Origin: Litomosoides sigmodontis
Lineage: Eukaryota; Nematoda; Chromadorea; Rhabditida; Onchocercidae
Assembly: GCA_963070105.1 (NCBI GenBank)
Contig: OY718807.1
Span: 8,471,983-8,535,982, forward strand
Direction: 5' to 3'
Length of the DNA: 64,000 nt
The translations under genes and the position numbers were made by a program. This document shows, piece by piece, positions 1-13,554 of the stretch. Numbering within the stretch: the stretch's first letter is position 1; each line of letters starts with the position of its first letter. The notes under the pieces were generated by a model, which was not told the DNA's origin, did not search any database, and saw nothing but the letters and a program-made list of their open reading frames with translations.

Positions 1-1498
1 AATGTTAAAATGTTTCCTTTCCTTTTTTTTTACTTAAATTTTATTAGTAACTTCAATATTTGTTAACTACTATGAAAAAGTTGTTCGCTTCTCCTTCTCT
101 TTTTTAAATTGCTGTTGAAATTATTTTCAATTTTAAGTGCTACGATGAAGTGTACGAGTAGTGCTGCTGGCAATGTCAGCTGTCAAAGTATGATTTGCAT
201 CACCTAAGTAAGCTGGTCACTGACAAAATGATTATCGCCGTTTAACTTCACCATTTGATAATTTCCATTACAGAATATTGTAAAAACAAAAATTCAAATT
301 TTTAAGTAAACAAAAGTTTGTGAAAAAAAAGCGAATTAAAGTAAGCAAAAATGAAAAAAGAAGAGAAGCACAACGAAATTTTAAGCAAAATTTTCGTTTT
401 TTTTTGCATAAAAAATCAACAAAGAGCGAAGAGAATAAAGTCGAAGAAATGTCGCCAGCAAATAGAAATGGAAGAAAATTTGCGAATTGAAAAATTACTT
501 TGCCGTTTCGCAATTTTTGCAAAAAAAAGTTTTTGTTTCCGAAATGGCACAAAAGCAGTGAATGATTGATAGACAAATTTCTTGAGGGAATTATGCCGAA
601 TATATAAATTATTTTATAAAAAATTTTCACTTTTATCCTCTTATTTTAATACAAACAAAAAAATTTCGTTTGAAATTTGTTGCCATAAAATGGAAAAATT
701 AATCGAAACCTTCAAATGAACACATCGCTTGGTCTTTTTTTTGAAAAAAATTTTTGGGTAAAAAAACGGCAAATAAATTGTACGTGACGCTTAAAGTATC
801 AAATTATAACTTAATAAGGTAGAGTTAAATGTTAAATCTGAACAATAAATACTAAGTGAAATTTGAGATATAAAAGCAGCACTTATTTAAATGCAATTTG
901 AATAATTTCTATGATTACATTTGAAACTATCCGTGTAAATTCCACCATCAACAAATCGATTTTTCCTTGATCAAGGAAGTACTATAGTGAATGTGAGAAG
1001 TGAATGCTAAATTGAAACTTTAATCGGTGAATGTGAATGAACAAACTGAAAGTTTAGGAGAGAAGTCAATCTGTAAAATGAACGTTAAATTGAAACCTTC
1101 GAAAGACTTTAAAAGCATTTTACAAGAGCATTCCAAGCATATGATGTGTTTGAATTTTGAGTAATGAAATGCAAATTGCCTTTGTTTTTTTTTAAAAAAA
1201 AAATGAGACGCAGCATCAAAGGGACAATTATTGCTTGTTTTCATTCCAAACGAATTGCTGCATATGACGTTTAAAATTTGTGGAGAAAAAAAAACATCAT
1301 TTTTTAATTATTATATAAGCAATGGAGTAATGCAATTAAAATAGCTGGAAAGGTAATGAAAGGAGAGAATTTAAAATTTGCAATGTACCGAAATAAAATT
1401 ATTTCATCAACATCTTTTTTTTCATATTGTTTTTGGTCTTATCAATATTATTTTATGATTTCATCAATATTTCACCAATCGATCAACCAACAGTCATC

Positions 1499-1555
1499 AT
1501 CAATCAATCAATATTGATCAATAATTCATCAATCAATCAATATTGATCAATAATT
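1499..1555. repeat. 28 bp perfect direct repeat
   Basis: Two identical 28 bp copies rich in ATCA units lie at 1499-1526 and 1528-1555 with a one-base spacer. Each copy contains the short palindrome AATATTGATCAATA. This is most simply a local tandem duplication. Confidence 0.85.
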
Positions 1556-2004
1556 ACTTCATAAGTTAGGCAAAAATTACGCAGAAAAGTAGCACTTTTG
1601 CATTTGCGCAATATTGCGATTACCGTACGCTACACATATCAACAAGCAATCGATAACTAATCAAGCATTCAATTCAAAATTTAAACTATTAGTTGTCACA
1701 AATTAAACATACTAAATGAAAATTCCTATTCCATACTATAAGACGTGTTTCACGTTACATTTTCTGAAATATCACCCACTGATAGGGTAACTGATAGTTG
1801 ATGAATTAATTTTTGCAATAATTAATTATAGAATTTTCATTCGTTGAACACTCCGTAGAACATTTAGAAATTGTGAAATATTCAACAAATACTGTCTACC
1901 ATTCACTGATTATATCTTTTTTATATAAAATAAAACGCAGACGTCCATCCCAAATTTAATGCTTATTTCGTTTTTAATCCAAAACAAATAAAAATAGAAA
2001 AAGC

Positions 2005-2044
2005 GAGAGAAATAGAGAGAGAGAGAGGGAGAGAGAGAAAGAGA
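2005..2044. repeat. GA microsatellite
   Basis: Impure GA dinucleotide tract, interrupted by AA and GG. Similar short GA or CT tracts recur throughout the window, at about 2994-3020, 5638-5656, 18723-18747, 49795-49836, 52265-52291, 56742-56761 and 61418-61446. Confidence 0.8.
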
Positions 2045-3569
2045 ACAGCAAAGCAAAAAAGCATTTATCAAGTTGAGAAATGTAGAAGCGAAATGAGTGA
2101 AAAATTTTTGAAACTATAAAGTTAACAAAATGGATAATATTGTAAGTGTTTTAATCTTTAACAGCCTATTTTACTCTTTTAATTATATCTCAAATGCATA
2201 GCAAGAGATTAGCTCCTCGTTTTCTTCCGCCATTATCAGTGTTACTTCAAAAACTCATTTCTTCGCCATTAATTTTTTTATGTTTAAAAATTTCGAAGGC
2301 AAAAATAAATTCTATTCGATAAAAAAGTGCGTTAATGTTGTAAGCTTCGTGTAGAATTATTACAAAATTTTTTTTTTTGCTAACATACAATGTATTCAAT
2401 TATTTTTAATGTGAATTTCGATCGATAGTTGCAAAAATGATAAATTTTATTTCGAATGAGCGATTAAACTACATTTAACACATGAAATTTAAGTATGATT
2501 TTATACATACCTGAATGGTGCGGTAGAGTAGTACATATATATTATTGTAGAAATAATTATGCAACAAAGTGTTGAACGTTAAAACTAACGTAACACATAA
2601 ATTTCATCGCACATTGTTACACTTATCATTGAGGGTACTTCAATTTCAATTCAAAATTTGCGTTCATCATGGCAATGATATCATCAAGTTTACTTCTCCC
2701 ATCACTGTACGCTCTCATATTCTATCACATTCCTAAGCTTTTACGTTTACAGTTGCAAATAAGACAGCATGCGTTGCTTACAATAGGAATTACTGTATGA
2801 CAATGTCTACAGAAATATTCACCATGCTAAATAAATAAATGGTTGCTAATTTTCTCGGAAATAAACAACTCAATTATTTGCTTGCGCAAAATCATTCGTT
2901 AAAAAATGGCTGCATCAAAATGGTGAAATTGAATGAATATTAAATTTTTAATTTATAAATAGAAACAATTATCAACTTGTATATCATTATCTCTCCTTCT
3001 CCCTCTCTCCCTCTCTCTCACAAGACAAAAAGAGAAATTTTACAATTTCTAACTGAAATGCTAACAAAAATTGTTCTGATGAAATAAAAAAACTATGGCA
3101 GTATTGAAATGATTGAAGACAAGAATGGAAATAAAATCAAAAAAATATGCATACGTACAAAAGATGCATTTTAATTAATCGTTTTGAATATTTACACAAA
3201 TTACAGTCACATAATTCAATCTAATTTCTCCTCCACAGACCTTATGAATTTTTACCCTCTCTTTCTAATTTTGCTAAAATTTTTGGGTCCAAAAAATGTT
3301 TGATCGATTATTTTTTTTTATTACAAAATAATGTATCAAAATGAAAGAGGAAAGCATTTATTTTAACAAAAATTTTCACAAAAACGCAAAATTTCGTTTG
3401 ATATTTGAATAAATCCATCAAAATTTCCAACAAAAAAATCCTACATCGAAAATTTAAACTTTGAGAAAAGGAAATTGAATAATTTTTATTGAAATAGAAA
3501 AAAGTAACCAAGAATTTTTTAAAATGTTTTTTGTCCGTTCCTTATCACTCACAAATAAATTGCAGTGGA

Positions 3570-4162
3570 ATTAGCGATGTGAAAATGAGACAGACCAAAG
3601 CAAAAAAAAAAGCAGAAGAGAGAGAGAATGCTACGTTGACACCGTGACAAAACCATTGTCTGACGATATGCGCAACAGATGAAGTTGTTTGTCAATATGT
3701 TGCCTCGGTGAATGTCTAAATTTCGTTTCAATTCTTTTTCCTTTTGGTTCTTTTTTTTTTGCTATCGTATGCTTCAACTAACTAACTATCCTTTCCCTCA
3801 CATCGATTTTTACACAATTGTTTTTTTTTTTTAAATAAACTAAAAAAATATTTCAATGGAAACGCGGTGACTTAGTGAAATTATGAAGCAGTATGATTGA
3901 TAGAATTTAGATATTCAATGAAAAAATTATTTTAGTAAATGATTTCGGTAATCTGGAGGTACAACTAATTGTATAGCTTTATATAGCTATCATTCGCTGC
4001 TGACCAAGGAGGAACGAGTGGATCGTATACTACTAATTTTAAGCATGTAAATTTTACATTGTGTGTGAAGTCGCTGGCTGGACAATGGTTTTGTCACGAT
4101 GTCAACGTGACACCCATTCTCTTCCTTTCTTTGCTTTGGTCTCATTTTCACATTGCTATTTT
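3570..4162. repeat. inverted repeat pair, arms of about 85-95 bp
   Basis: The left arm (3570-3664) and the reverse complement of the right arm (4081-4162) share long near-identical blocks. These include a GTGAAAATGAGA block, an ACCAAAGCAAA block, and a block reading GTGACAAAACCATTGTC. Small gaps lie in the purine-rich middle. The arms are separated by about 415 bp of unrelated sequence. An RNA read through this region could fold into a long imperfect hairpin. It resembles a foldback or MITE-type element, but no target-site duplication was recognised and no transposase is present. Confidence 0.75.
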
Positions 4163-4255
4163 TGTAACAAAAAAAAGAAACATTTGAAAAGTTCATGGCT
4201 ACTTTTTTCTATTTAAATGAAAGCTTAATATTATCTCATGAAATTCCTATCAAAC

Positions 4256-4335
4256 TCATGCAAAATTCATGCCTAATTAATTTGCTACAAAGGGTTCATG
4301 CAAAATTCATACCTAATTATTTCTCTACAAAGGGT
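4256..4335. repeat. 40 bp tandem duplication
   Basis: Two adjacent copies of a 40 bp unit beginning TCATGCAAAATTCAT and ending CTACAAAGGGT lie head to tail, differing at a few positions. They fall just downstream of the right arm of the inverted repeat and look like a local slippage duplication. Confidence 0.8.
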
Positions 4336-7321
4336 TTCATTTTTGAAAACAGTAGGGAAACTTTTGATCGTTCACCCAACTCTGCTACTTACTTTTTACA
4401 GATTAATCACGGATCATCGCTTCTTACGGGAGGCCAAAATTTTAGGCTAGCTTAGTCGATTGAAAGGAACATCCGAAAATATAATACAAATTAAAATATA
4501 AGTAAGATTTTGTTATTTTAACCACAAAGTAAAATAAAAAGTTTTGGTAAGAATTGAAAACGACGAAATGACTTTCACATTTTAATAAAAAGAAAGTTTA
4601 ATTTTAATTTTGTCTCTTATGAACAATTGTTACATTTGGAGCGTTGGTTTTTGTTTTTTTTTTGAAAAAGGAAAAGAAATCAGCAAAAATCATGCACTTT
4701 TTTACGACACATGCGAAAACGAGGCGTGCCCGATTATAATTTGAATGTTGCGGAACTTGGGGAACCGATGGAATACGTAAGGTAAAACACGTAAAGCGAG
4801 TGCGTGCGATTATTTAAAAAAATTTCACCAACAATAGCAACAAGCTTTAACAATTCGTAATTAGCTACTGTTATTCTTGGAATGAATCAAGCCATTCATC
4901 AATCAAGTGAAAATTTATTTTTTTTTCAAAAAAAAGAGAATTCAATTAATGAGTTTAAAATTTTTTAAATAAATTTTTCATAATTCAAAAAAAAACATTC
5001 CCATTTACTTGATCATTTTCTTCTTGCTATTTTTAAAATAATTCAATTTTAGAAATTCACAATATCAAATTATATATTTTAATAATTGTAAAATAAACAA
5101 ATGCTCACTTTATCTGTTTTTCTTCATCTTTCACAAAAATGAATCATCAAGAATGCGCTATTTTAAATTTAATAAATCTTTCGGTTTCATTTTATCATCT
5201 TTTTCAGCTTCCTCATTTCTTTTCCTTTTTTTTCTCCTTCAACCCATATGTTCCATTCTTTCAATTGGAACGAAATTCAAACGAGCAATTTTTTTTGACT
5301 TTCTCTCGCAGAGTTGGATTTGATTGTGGAACAAATTAAAATTAAAAATTTTTACAGCCATTTTCGGCAGGAATAAAAATTTAATTCAATGATTAATAGT
5401 TGTTATTCTCAAGCAAAACGATAATATATTAGTGGTGATAATAACGATAGTAGCGATAATGATAGTAATGATAACAATGTTAATGACAATAACTCATTAA
5501 CGAAGAACAAACTGATATGCCTTGAAGGGTAAACTTGTTTTAACAAAATGTCCATTCATACCACATCAAATTTAGTCTTAGAGCAATTTTTCAAATAGGA
5601 CTTATGACATGAAGAGGAGAGGATGAAGGAAAGAGAGATAGGGAGAGAGAGAGAGAGGAATGGAAAGTGCCGTTTTAAAATTTAGGACTACTAGTTAACT
5701 ATTAATAAATCAATTTTTCCGTTTTTTTTATTGCACAATAATACTTTTGAGAAACGTGAACAATTGTGGATTTGCTTTTAACGGAAAATTCCTAATTTTT
5801 GTAAAATTTAAAAAAATTAAACTTTAATAAAAAAGAACGAAAATTGAGTGATAGCAACTTAACAGGTAATAATATAAGCGCATGTTATTTAACCAAATAA
5901 CGTAATGATTATTATTACTTCAAATTGCTATATTCTTTTTAAAAAAAACAATATTAAAAAGAAATTTTAAAGTTTTAGAGCAAAATTAATTAAGCAAAAT
6001 TTATTTTCTAGCATAAATATTTAGGCGGATGAGGAATGAAATTTTGCAATTAAGAAATGAAAAAGCTTCACTCTTCCTGTACATCTGTTAGATTGATTTT
6101 ACATTTTTTTAAAAAAAAAAATAAAAAAAAATTAATCAATAAATAACCGCATTTTTGACTTCTTTCTTTTTTAATTTTACTTTTTAAAAAATTTGAAAGC
6201 AATATGGCAAGAAAATTTTTGCGAAAAAAAAACTTCACTTGAAACTAAAAGTATAAATTTTTCAATTTCACGCTTTCCCTTACTTTGGAATAGTTTTTTG
6301 AACTTATTTTATAAGTGAAATTAAAAGGGACTTTTCAATACAGTGGAATTTTTCATCAATTTCTAGCATTTTTTTTGAAAATAATCTGTTTAAACTGCAC
6401 TTGGCTTGCTCTAGCGCAAAATGACATGCTTTCTTATTTTTCAATTAAAACTTTCTAGAAGCGGAAACTTTTTTATGCACCAAAAATGTTATCGTTTATT
6501 GCAATCACCCTTATTAGTTCGAAGAGCAATGTGAAAAATAATTGAAATAGTAGTAGTGGTTAGCTTAAAAAATTGCTTGTTAAAAACTTGAAATGAAATT
6601 AATGTTGAAAAATTCGTAAAAGGGGAAGTATAAAATGAATTATGAGTGGTAGAGGAAAAGCCAAAAATGAAATGTTATTATTCAATTTGTTCATTTATTC
6701 AAGCTATTACAAATTTCTTAAATTTCAAATTGCATTTAGCAATCAACGATGATAACATTATTATCAATCAGCAATGATTGATGCAACTAAAAACAATAAC
6801 AAATAATAAATTTTGGGAAACAAATATGCATCGTATAATTGAAACAACTTGGACATCATCAAAGCTCAAGCATGAAATTCCGGTGAAAATTTCAATTTTA
6901 CTAATGGTAATCGAGTGGCGGCTGTGTTAGAGAAAGGCATCACTCATCCTGCCACTTTGTCTGATTGTTTCAGATTGAAAAAATGCACTCACTTTAACCT
7001 TCGCTGATAAATAAACCGCATGGTAGTAAAACGATAGCACCTGTGGTACATGGCAAATTTCAATAAACCATTCATCATTTTTGAAAAAAAAGGAACAATG
7101 AAATATAGTGAAATATTTTTAAATTAATGAAATGTTTGAATTTTTTTTTTTTGAAAAAGACGTAGCGAAATGTTTTTAAATTTTTGGACAACTTGCTTCT
7201 TTTTTTCTTCCTAAAATGTAAAATTTTTTACTCTTTAAATGCAAGTTGCTGCTTTTTTTTTGATAAATAACATTAAATAATATTTATCAGTTAATTGAAA
7301 TTGAAATAAGCGTACGTCAGC

Positions 7322-7499
7322 TAACATCCAACCGATGACACCACATTGCATTCCATTCATTAATGATATTCATGGCGTAAAGCGTCAATTCGCTGGTAAT
7401 CACTGATCCACGGACACGTGCTCGACGCCAAAAACGAGCGGTGAAAGCGGTGCGACACAAAATGAGTAACACAAGAATTGCAAAAAAAAAAAATTCCAT
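7322..7499 (-). CDS. possible small secreted or membrane protein, or first exon
   Basis: Tentative. An open frame starts at ATG (7499-7497), six bases after an AG that could serve as a trans-splice acceptor. It begins with a hydrophobic stretch of about 20 residues (MEFFFFAILVLLILCRTAF) resembling a signal peptide. A basic segment follows (RFWRRARVRG), then a more ordinary part ending in HRLDVS and a stop at 7319-7317. A GTTAGC donor lies two codons before the stop, so it may instead be the first exon of a longer gene. The region is richer in G+C than its surroundings, which argues for coding use. No family is recognised. The opposite strand also carries a splice-flanked open frame, so the strand is uncertain. 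Confidence 0.25.
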
Positions 7500-10400
7500 T
7501 TTGTGCTAATTCTATGCTAGATTTGAAATTTATTCAGTGGAAAAAAGTCGGATTTTAATTTTGTTTTAATTTTTTTTGTATTTTGTAAAATTTTTTTTCC
7601 AAATTTAAGCAAATAGAATAATGAAAAAAAGAAAAACGCCTTATTTCAGATGGCATGTTATTTTCGGCGATATTTCCAACAATAATTTTGCAAAATTAAT
7701 TATTGGTACTAAAATTCAAGAATGCAATAGACAACTATGAGGTAATTATTTTTGAGAATTAATTTTGAAATTTATAGCTATATGAAATGTTTTTTTAAAC
7801 AATAAGAAAAGTTGTACAAATGCAAAATGTTACAAATTACTGTTGCTACCGTTATAAGTGAAATTTCAAAGAATTAAAAATTATAAAAAATAAAGTAAAA
7901 CATCTGAAAGAAGCTTTTCTTTTTTCTTTCAAATTAACTATCGAATCCTCTACTTAGGTTAACTGTAATTCTGCATTTAGATTCAGTGCTGAGGAAGAGC
8001 GCAGAGATGACCAAAAGCTTTTAACGGTCATATAGTACGATATAGTCGCCTGGTCATTTTATGCTATCATCCTTTTTTCTTTTCTCTCCATTTCGCTTCT
8101 AATCTTTCAGCGAGTTGAATTTACGTGTAAATCAAATTTTTAATTTGTTAAAATTCATTGATGTACACCCTAAATGACAACAATTATATTTGCTTCTCTG
8201 TTTTCAACTTGAAAAATATGCTTTGAAATTTAAAATGTAAAATAAAAAAAAAACCACTACAGTGCTAAATAGTTGATGCGATTAATTGATTTTATTACGC
8301 ATAAATTTTTCACTCTATGCTAGCATTTTTAAAGCAAACTTTGTTTTTTTTGCCATTTTTTTCATAGAATAAAATAATAAATTTTTTTTCAATTCGTTGA
8401 GGAAACAAAATTGCTGCAACATTTGCTTTACTTGCAGCCTTGCATTTTTGATTAAATAAAAATGACTTTGAAAAAAAAAGAAAAGGAGAATTTTTTTTCT
8501 ATTAAATTTACCAGCAAATGTGAATTTCTGCAAGCAATACAATTTTGCAGTATGCTAATTGATCGACAGTATCAGTGTAATAGTTGCAATAACTGTCGCA
8601 ACGTATTGGAGTCAATTAAAGCGCATTTCACGCATTTCACGCATCTCACTAATTATCGGCAATTTTGAATAAATAATATATAGTACTATTTATCTGGTGT
8701 TAGGATTAGTGAGTGTTTACCACTCAAATTTGAGTGTTATTCAAAATTACTCCATTAATTATAACGAACAACAACTGAAATGCTATAATTAATTGGAATT
8801 TTACAATAATCTTTTTCAAAAAAAAAAGAAAAAAAAACATTGGTTAAGCAAATTGAATTTGAAATTGTTGGCGGCAAGAGGACAAAAGAGGCATTTGAAT
8901 TTTGTAGCTAATTAATTACTAATGAAGTAATTTGAAATTACTTATTTAACTGTATTTTTCCCTCATTTAATATTAACTTTGTGCAGTTTATTCGGCTTTG
9001 TCCTGTCACATTGATTTTTTTACTCCATTTTTAATTATTACTTTATTTTTTCCTCGTTTCTCGAATATCATGAATCGTTGCAGAAATTAAATTTTATATT
9101 GCGTAAGACAGAAAACCAATATTTTAATGGAGGAGATTATAAATTTTATTTTAAGTACGCTTTTCTGCAAAAATCAAAACAGAGTTATCACATAGCAATT
9201 TAAAAAATGAAAATCCTAAACGTATCTTCACGCTATAATTAGCTCAATTAGAGAAGGCATGGAAAGGAATTGAAATTTAGATGTTCAATTTAATGAATTG
9301 TAAAATTATTTGCATGCGAGCAATTAAAAACCTATGCTAATGAGCTACAAAGCCGACTGGTCTGAACGGATAAATAATGATAAAAATGATAATAATAATA
9401 GTGATAATAATAGCAAATAATAATAAATGATATGAATAACAACAGGCCCGGCGGTATTTGACGATGTTCCTCACCGACTGATGAAATCGTACATTTAATT
9501 AAATGTGAAAATAAATTGATGCAACTTGCGCAGATCGAATTCTCTTGAAATAAAATATTGAGTAAAGAGTTTATCAAATATTTAGCTTAATAATTATAAG
9601 TAATTTAAAATCGTTCCACATGCATTACGAGGCAAATTTCATTTTTTCAATTAGCACTTGACATCAAGCATTAAACTTTATGTAATCATTTTTGTTGAGT
9701 CTTTCAGCAATTATAGCTTTGCTTTTTTTGAATCAAAAAATTCATTTTCCATTCCATCACCTCCTTCTCATTAATAATTTTTTCAAAATTTTCGTATTTC
9801 ATTGTGTTTTTTTCCTCCGATAATTTGCATATCCCACACATTTTAGAATTTAAAAATTATAGTTCATAATTTTTCGCTTGTTTTTCGTTTTCGAAAATCA
9901 ACAGCGTACGGATTTTTGTTTTTAAAGTGCCACCGAAATAGTATAATTTTGAATATTTTAAAATGATTTAAAAATATTTTCTAGCGTTCGAATATTTTAC
10001 AAAAATTACAAAAAAATATTTGCTATCATTCTGATATTTTGTAAAAAAAAATTTATCCACAAGTTAATTAGAAAATACGGAAATGCACTTTTTTTTCCTA
10101 GTTCTCTCCAACTTTAACGTTTCCATTTTATTATCGACTAAAAAAAAATAAATTAATGAAATGACTTCAATTATTTTTTCACTCATATGAGAGAGTTACT
10201 GGAGGAAATTTAGAAAAAACTAAATTCTCCAAATTCCTATATGACTAATTAATTAAAAATGTGCAACAGTTAATATTTGTTTTTTTATAAAGAACTAAAA
10301 TTTGAATTGAAAATTAATTGTTCGCAATGCAATAGCAATTCGTCTTCCATTGACAACAATTTGCCGATGATATTACATTTCTAATTCTAATGCTTGCACG

Positions 10401-13400
10401 GCGAGAACTATTCTTTAAAAAAAATGTTTGTTTTTAGAATGAAAATAAAATAAATATCAAATAGAAAAGCGGTGAGAAACAATTTATGTTAACTTTATTT
10501 TAATTAGAATTTCTTACTTAATTTAATTACAATTTATCATTTTCATCCAAAAATTTGCTTGATTTCCATTATAATTTTACTTTATTTAATTGTAGTAACT
10601 TTATTTCACTACAACTTTATTTTTAATTTATGAAAAATGAAGTGAATGAATGAATGAGAGCAAAAAAGGCAGTTGAAAAAGCAGTAATTGCTAACCGCAA
10701 GGAATTCTATTCATAAAAAAATTAACTGAAATATTGATTGAAGTTTTTTTTTGTTAAAAAGAATTCCATTTGAAGCTTTACGGTTACAGAGAGATGAATG
10801 AATAAAGGAGGAAGAAAGAGGAGAGTGACAGAGTGACGGAATAAAAGGGGTGAAATAAAAAAAAAAATAATAATTGAATAAATATGATGCAAACGAATAA
10901 TGTCATTGGAGGAAATTTAAAAATTTTTTTTCGATCAAATTTAATTTGTGATATATTACAATTACTTCGCATACTACTGCTAGCATACTACTACAGTGAA
11001 ACAAACTTTATTTTGTTTATGCGAAAGAGAAAACGGAAAAGGAAGTGATGCTAAATTTACATAAGCATCGATTGAAAAGAGAAAAACTAAAGAGAATTTT
11101 TCTTTCCTCTAAAATTATTGTTTTTTTTTGCTCCCAAAAACACATATATATGTATTTTTGTGTGAAAAATGTTAAATGGATAAATGGAAATTTTCAAGCA
11201 ATCATTCCACTGATTCAACGATGTAATTGCTAAATTTAATAAATTTAAATAAATGAAACGAAATCTTTCGTTCTATTTTTTTCCACTAGTCAATCAAATT
11301 AATTCCTTGTTTCATAAATAAGTACTGCTTTTTTTTAATTCTTTACATTTCAGAAGTTTCCCATTAAAACAAATATTGCTTTTTAAAAAATAAATGAGGA
11401 AAATTTTTAGTAGCTGGCAATTAAAAGATACGATAGTAGTTATTAATTGGCATTGGATGCATTTTTTAAAGCATTTTTAAAACATATTCTCTCTCCAATT
11501 ATTCACATTTGTTTTCCGTTTTTTTTTTGTTCTTAGAAATAAATCACTTCATTGCTTTTTACGAAAATTTAATATCGAAGAAGTGAATATTAAGTATTCA
11601 GATGTTATCAATTATTAAATACTAATTATTCATATATATATATATTGTTATGAATGTAATTGTCCAATACACTCCTTCCGTATTGGTAAATGAATTTGTT
11701 ATAAAGAAGTAATTACAATGAAAATGCATGTCAAACGGTTACGCACTATCTCTTCACAGTAATTAGTGACTTATCTCTGTGTCGTGGCATTTCACGGTTG
11801 AAACGTAATTAATGAATTCATACCTATTAGAGAATAGCTATATGTGTAATATACTTTAATGCAAATAATTAAATGAAAATTTCTTGGAAGAAAATTCTAC
11901 TTGCGGTTAATTGCACTTCTCTTTACTCATTTTCAATTCTAATCAATTTAAACGAAAATGTATGATTCACATTATCAAAAGAAAAAACAGAAAAGCAAAA
12001 AAAAAATCGTAGCATGTATGCCTTGATAAAACTGCAGTAGAATATTTGTAAGGTAGTAATTAATTAATCGACCAGTAAAACCATTAATTTAAGAGTCATT
12101 AATTCCATCTATGAAATTAAACTTGTTGAAGATTTCGGTAGAAATTTTGATCAAAATATTAATGAGCTTAAAAAATTTCATAATTCACGCTCACTAGACC
12201 TCTATCAAGCTACTGTACATTTTAAAGCGAGAAGTATGAGCATGATTGGTTCAGCTAACTGGCTTTTAGCAATATTCCATAGCAAATTAAAATAGTGGCA
12301 CTGTAGCGCGAGAAGCCGAATATTACAATTAAATGATTTTCGGTCGAAATTGTGAAGCTCGAACGAAGAAAATATCGACAAGAAGTCTTTCTTGAAAATT
12401 TGCAAAAATATTCATCATTTGGTCGTTGAATTGTTGCAAAAAGCAGATTGAATATGAAATTTATTTGATGAATAATAAGTTCATGAGACATAATAGTACT
12501 TCTTAACCAGGATAACGAAGTAGAAAGCGTAAATGACAAGAGAAACAGATGGATAATAATGAAATTAGAATTGAAAAGAGCAAGCTAAAATCGGAAGTCA
12601 ACTACCCACCGCTTTTCCACTTCCCTCCCAAATGTATATCCATTTCTCAATTCTGTTAAAATGGACAGCTGTTTTGTTTAGGAATTTTCAGCGCACATTT
12701 TAACTTACAACTAGCTGATGACTGCTTTTTTGACACAATTAAATTAAAAAAGGACTCGTTGCCCTTTTAGCCTACAAGCATCCCCAGACAAGGAAAAGGC
12801 GGTTCCATTCAACAAATTTTTCATCCATTTAATCCAATAATTCAGAGTGTGGTAAGTAGAATAGAGAGACATTTCAAAAAATTTTTAAGAACAAAAATGG
12901 CAAGTGACAATAGCGTTGGAGAGAATTGTAAAGAGATCAAAAATTATATCGGAAAATTGACAGAATATTAAGTAGCTGAAAGATAAAGCAACAAAACCAA
13001 AATATTTTGAAATAAAATATATATTTGGAAGGCTTTGCAGGGTTGCTGAATTTGAATTTCCTCTTGACCGAAAAAAAGCACTTTTTTGCTGTCCGAACAG
13101 TCAAACACCCACATTAGGTTAATATTACACTTGTCATTATTTGGCAGTTTGATCAGTGAGGACAAGTTTCGCTGCTACTATTATAACCTTTAAAAGCTAA
13201 TTTGCATAAGCGGCACTGACAGGAAGTCTATAATGAGTCAAATACACAGATCACTTATACAATAAATTCTGCAGACCCCATTTCATGATAATTAATTTTA
13301 ACAATTACATCTTCGATCACGAACATTTCGGTAATAAGTGACACACTTAAAATTTGCCAAAAGAAAATTTTGCCGATATTGTACAGAATTATTCAACGAC

Positions 13401-13554
13401 CATTTAATTTTTGAAAATTCCACCAAATCCTTTTTTCATACGAGATGATTTCTCCGATGGAGAGCTCCTGAAATGAGCTAAATAATTTAAAAGCAATCGG
13501 ACAAGAATCATTATGAATTTCAACTGATTTATTGCAACTTCACTGAAATAAACA
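7500..13554. other. gene-poor AT-rich stretch
   Basis: No supported gene was found. Open frames here, including one of 94 codons on the minus strand at 12255-12539 and a cysteine-containing frame at 8462-8668, lack recognisable domains and splice context. An (AT) stretch lies at about 11632-11645. The final part is the 3' flank of the minus-strand septin gene, with a likely polyadenylation signal at 13528-13533. Confidence 0.6.
13528..13533 (-). terminator. polyadenylation signal of septin gene
   Basis: AATAAA on the minus strand (TTTATT on plus), 21 bases after the septin stop codon. Position and sequence fit a standard cleavage and polyadenylation signal. Confidence 0.6.

Larger units (their letters stand above)
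1..7321. other. gene-poor AT-rich stretch
   Basis: No supported gene was found here. Open frames are short and have the composition of AT-rich non-coding DNA. The stretch holds GA/CT microsatellites, a 28 bp direct repeat, a 40 bp tandem duplication and a long inverted repeat, listed separately. Two isolated exon-like signals were noticed: an ATG followed after four codons by a GTAAGT donor at 2131-2142, and an open frame near 4675-4786 ending at GTAAGG. Neither can be joined to a convincing gene. The stretch could be intergenic or the large intron of a gene that extends outside the window. Confidence 0.6.

Noticed and set aside
6890..7009. Plus-strand frame reading VAAVLEKGITHPATLSDCFRL
   Set aside because: It looks protein-like over about 40 codons, but there is no start, no proper acceptor and no neighbouring exon in phase.
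7993..8062. ATGACC ... GGTCAT short inverted words resembling a small element or regulatory palindrome
   Set aside because: The matching parts are only six to seven bases long and the context is not otherwise symmetric.
8462..8668. Frame with CNSCNNC cysteine cluster
   Set aside because: A single cluster without the spacing of a known zinc motif, in sequence with simple ACGCATTTC repeats. Probably chance.
12205..12539. Overlapping minus-strand frames of 66 and 94 codons
   Set aside because: No domain, no codon pattern and no flanking splice sites distinguish them from random AT-rich frames.
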